From contig JAEWNM010000339.1 of assembly GCA_023392755.1 (NCBI GenBank), positions 1 through 13,785 of the forward strand: 13,785 nt of DNA, given 5' to 3'. The notes beneath the pieces are model-generated. The model saw only the letters and a list, made by a program, of their open reading frames with translations, was not told the DNA's origin and made no database searches. The stretch comes from Bacillota bacterium. Lineage in GTDB: Bacteria > Bacillota > Clostridia > Christensenellales > Aristaeellaceae. Shown here piece by piece: positions 12,415-13,785 of the stretch. Each line of letters begins with the position of its first letter. Within the stretch, counting starts at the first letter, position 1. The translations under genes and the position numbers were made by a program.

Positions 12415-13785
12415 TTACTGTTCCATGGTCGCATGCATGTACGTGTCAATCTCCTTCAGTAATTTTTGAAGGAGCGCGTCAAATATTACGTGAACCCTTA
12501 TTGCTTCCTTTTCATCCCGTGACTGAAGCGCTTTTTGCAGCAGTACAGCGGCATCGTACAGCCTCTTGGCCCCGATGCTGCCGGATGCGCCTTTGATTTT
12601 GTGTACGATCTGCGCGGCCTGGTCAAAATCCCTTGCCTGCATCCGTTCCATCAGCGCGGAGGGAACGGAACTGTTTTCACTTAGGTATTCCGCAAGCACC
12701 ATGCGGTATACTTCCTCGCTTCCGCCGATTCTGCGCAGGCCATCGGCGACATCCAGCACAGGGACGCTGTCCGGTTTTTCCTCGGGAATAGCCTCGCTAA
12801 CGGAGGGGCGTTTTTTTCCCTTCAACAATTCCAGAATCGTGGCAATGAACTGCTCAGGCTCAAAAGGCTTGCTGACATAATGATATATCCCATGTGCTTT
12901 GCACTTTTCCTCTACCCCCATTACGGCATCCGCCGTCATGGCCACGATAGGAATGTCCCTGTCTGTCTGGCGGATGATATCGCTGGCAGCGTAACCATCC
13001 ATCACCGGCATGTGAATATCCATCAAAATCAGGTCCAGGTCCATGCGATTGTCAAGGAAGAAAGCGCTGCCCTCCTGGCCGTTGTCGGCTTTGGATACGC
13101 GGAATCCTGCCTGCTCCAGAATTGTCTGGGCAATAAACTGGTTGGTTTTGTTATCTTCCACCAGCAGGATATGGTAGGGATAGGGGACTGCCGGCGAATA
13201 CTGCGTTTCTTTGGCGAAAGCCGCCCTGGGCGGTTTGATGCGGAACATTTCAATAATACCGTTATACAATACGGAGGGGATAATGGGCTTCACAATGCCA
13301 AAATCGATCCCTGCCGCTTCTATCTCGTCAAACAGGTCTTCCCTGGCCATGGGGACCATAAGCATGCACTTGAACGGACGGCCGAGGGAGGGCAGCTTTC
13401 TTACCCTGCCCGCAAACGCGATACCGCCATCCCTGGGTGTCATGTGGTCCACCATCAGCAGGTTGTAGGGTGAATCTTCCTTTGCCGATGCGCAAATCTT
13501 CTGTACCGCCTCCTCTTCCGAGGAGGCGGCGTCCGCCGCGATGCCAAAGGACCGGAGGCAGTCCTGCAGCATGACCGAAGCATTTTCGCTCCTGTCCAGC
13601 ACAAGGGCGCGGATATTGCCAAAGCAATCGGAGGCCATCTTTTGGGCGGCGCTCCGCTCCTTGTCCGCATCCACCTGAAGCGGCAGCCGCACGGAAAAGA
13701 CCGAGCCTTCGTTTAACACGCTGTGAACCTCAAGTTGTCCGCCCATCAGATCGGTGAGGCTTTTGACGATGGACAGCCCCAACCC
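12415..13785 (-). CDS. Hybrid sensor histidine kinase, C-terminal part (HATPase end, REC, REC, HPt)
   Basis: The gene enters from the right edge; 456 residues are visible. The first are GLGLSIVKSL, the G2 ATP-lid motif of a HATPase_c domain, followed by the 'GGQLEVHSVLNEGSVF' end of that domain. The first receiver (about fragment residues 57-180) keeps a phospho-acceptor-like Asp in LLMVDHMTPRDG and a KP motif, but its acidic pair is reduced to LD. The second receiver (about 205-321) is canonical: ILLVEDN, the acceptor Asp in LMDIHMPVMDG, AMTA, SKPF. A C-terminal HPt domain (about 343-455) carries the phospho-His in VHKIKGASGSIG. This is a multistep phosphorelay protein, probably membrane-bound through its unseen N-terminus. 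The output regulator is not in the window. It is followed by a strong terminator and reads toward the exopolysaccharide operon. Confidence 0.94.
   Translation of the reverse strand, partial: GLGLSIVKSLTDLMGGQLEVHSVLNEGSVFSVRLPLQVDADKERSAAQKMASDCFGNIRALVLDRSENASVMLQDCLRSFGIAADAASSEEEAVQKICASAKEDSPYNLLMVDHMTPRDGGIAFAGRVRKLPSLGRPFKCMLMVPMAREDLFDEIEAAGIDFGIVKPIIPSVLYNGIIEMFRIKPPRAAFAKETQYSPAVPYPYHILLVEDNKTNQFIAQTILEQAGFRVSKADNGQEGSAFFLDNRMDLDLILMDIHMPVMDGYAASDIIRQTDRDIPIVAMTADAVMGVEEKCKAHGIYHYVSKPFEPEQFIATILELLKGKKRPSVSEAIPEEKPDSVPVLDVADGLRRIGGSEEVYRMVLAEYLSENSSVPSALMERMQARDFDQAAQIVHKIKGASGSIGAKRLYDAAVLLQKALQSRDEKEAIRVHVIFDALLQKLLKEIDTYMHATMEQ

Noticed and set aside
1..13785. CRISPR arrays, insertion sequences, tRNA or rRNA genes
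   Set aside because: No regularly spaced repeats, transposase-like product, terminal inverted repeats, or tRNA/rRNA consensus segments were seen.

Overview
The window most likely comes from a member of the Firmicutes, probably a Clostridia-type lineage with moderate to high GC. The clues are purine-rich GGAGG ribosome binding sites, a PadR/DUF2812 gene pair, and a large exopolysaccharide locus laid out like the Bacillus subtilis yda and Listeria pss loci. No phylogenetic test could be run, so the lineage is an inference.

Left part (1-2516): the start of a Tex-like RNA-binding protein gene on the minus strand diverges from argS (plus strand, 230-1948); each has a recognisable sigma-A-type promoter. 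A gene-free stretch of about 570 bases follows. It holds an apparent promoter, a possible structured RNA or attenuator (about 2081-2190), a perfect 13-bp inverted repeat (2326-2356), and a consensus promoter studded with TATATCG half-sites in front of padR.

Middle (2517-3738): a compact plus-strand operon encodes a PadR-family repressor, a DUF2812 membrane protein and a 65-residue two-helix membrane protein. It ends at a bidirectional intrinsic terminator.

Right part (3739-12203, all minus strand): a six-gene operon of about 8 kb is read from 12203 down to 4178 from its own promoter. In order of transcription it encodes: a polytopic GT-C-like glycosyltransferase; a secreted GH8-type glycanase (YdaJ-like); a DUF2334 membrane-anchored polysaccharide-deacetylase-fold protein (YdaL-like); a processive GT2 synthase (YdaM-like); a BcsB-like exported protein (YdaN-like); and a four-helix membrane protein whose degenerate GGDEF domain keeps the c-di-GMP-binding I-site (YdaK-like). 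The picture is a c-di-GMP-controlled synthase that makes and exports a beta-linked exopolysaccharide. The last gene would sense c-di-GMP, because the GT2 has no PilZ domain. Just beyond the operon lies the 3' two-thirds of a SAM methyltransferase whose motif I region is missing, probably a relic of the rearrangement that placed the operon here.

Right edge (12415-13785): the C-terminal half of a hybrid sensor histidine kinase (end of ATPase domain, two receiver domains, HPt) is separated from the operon by a strong intrinsic terminator.
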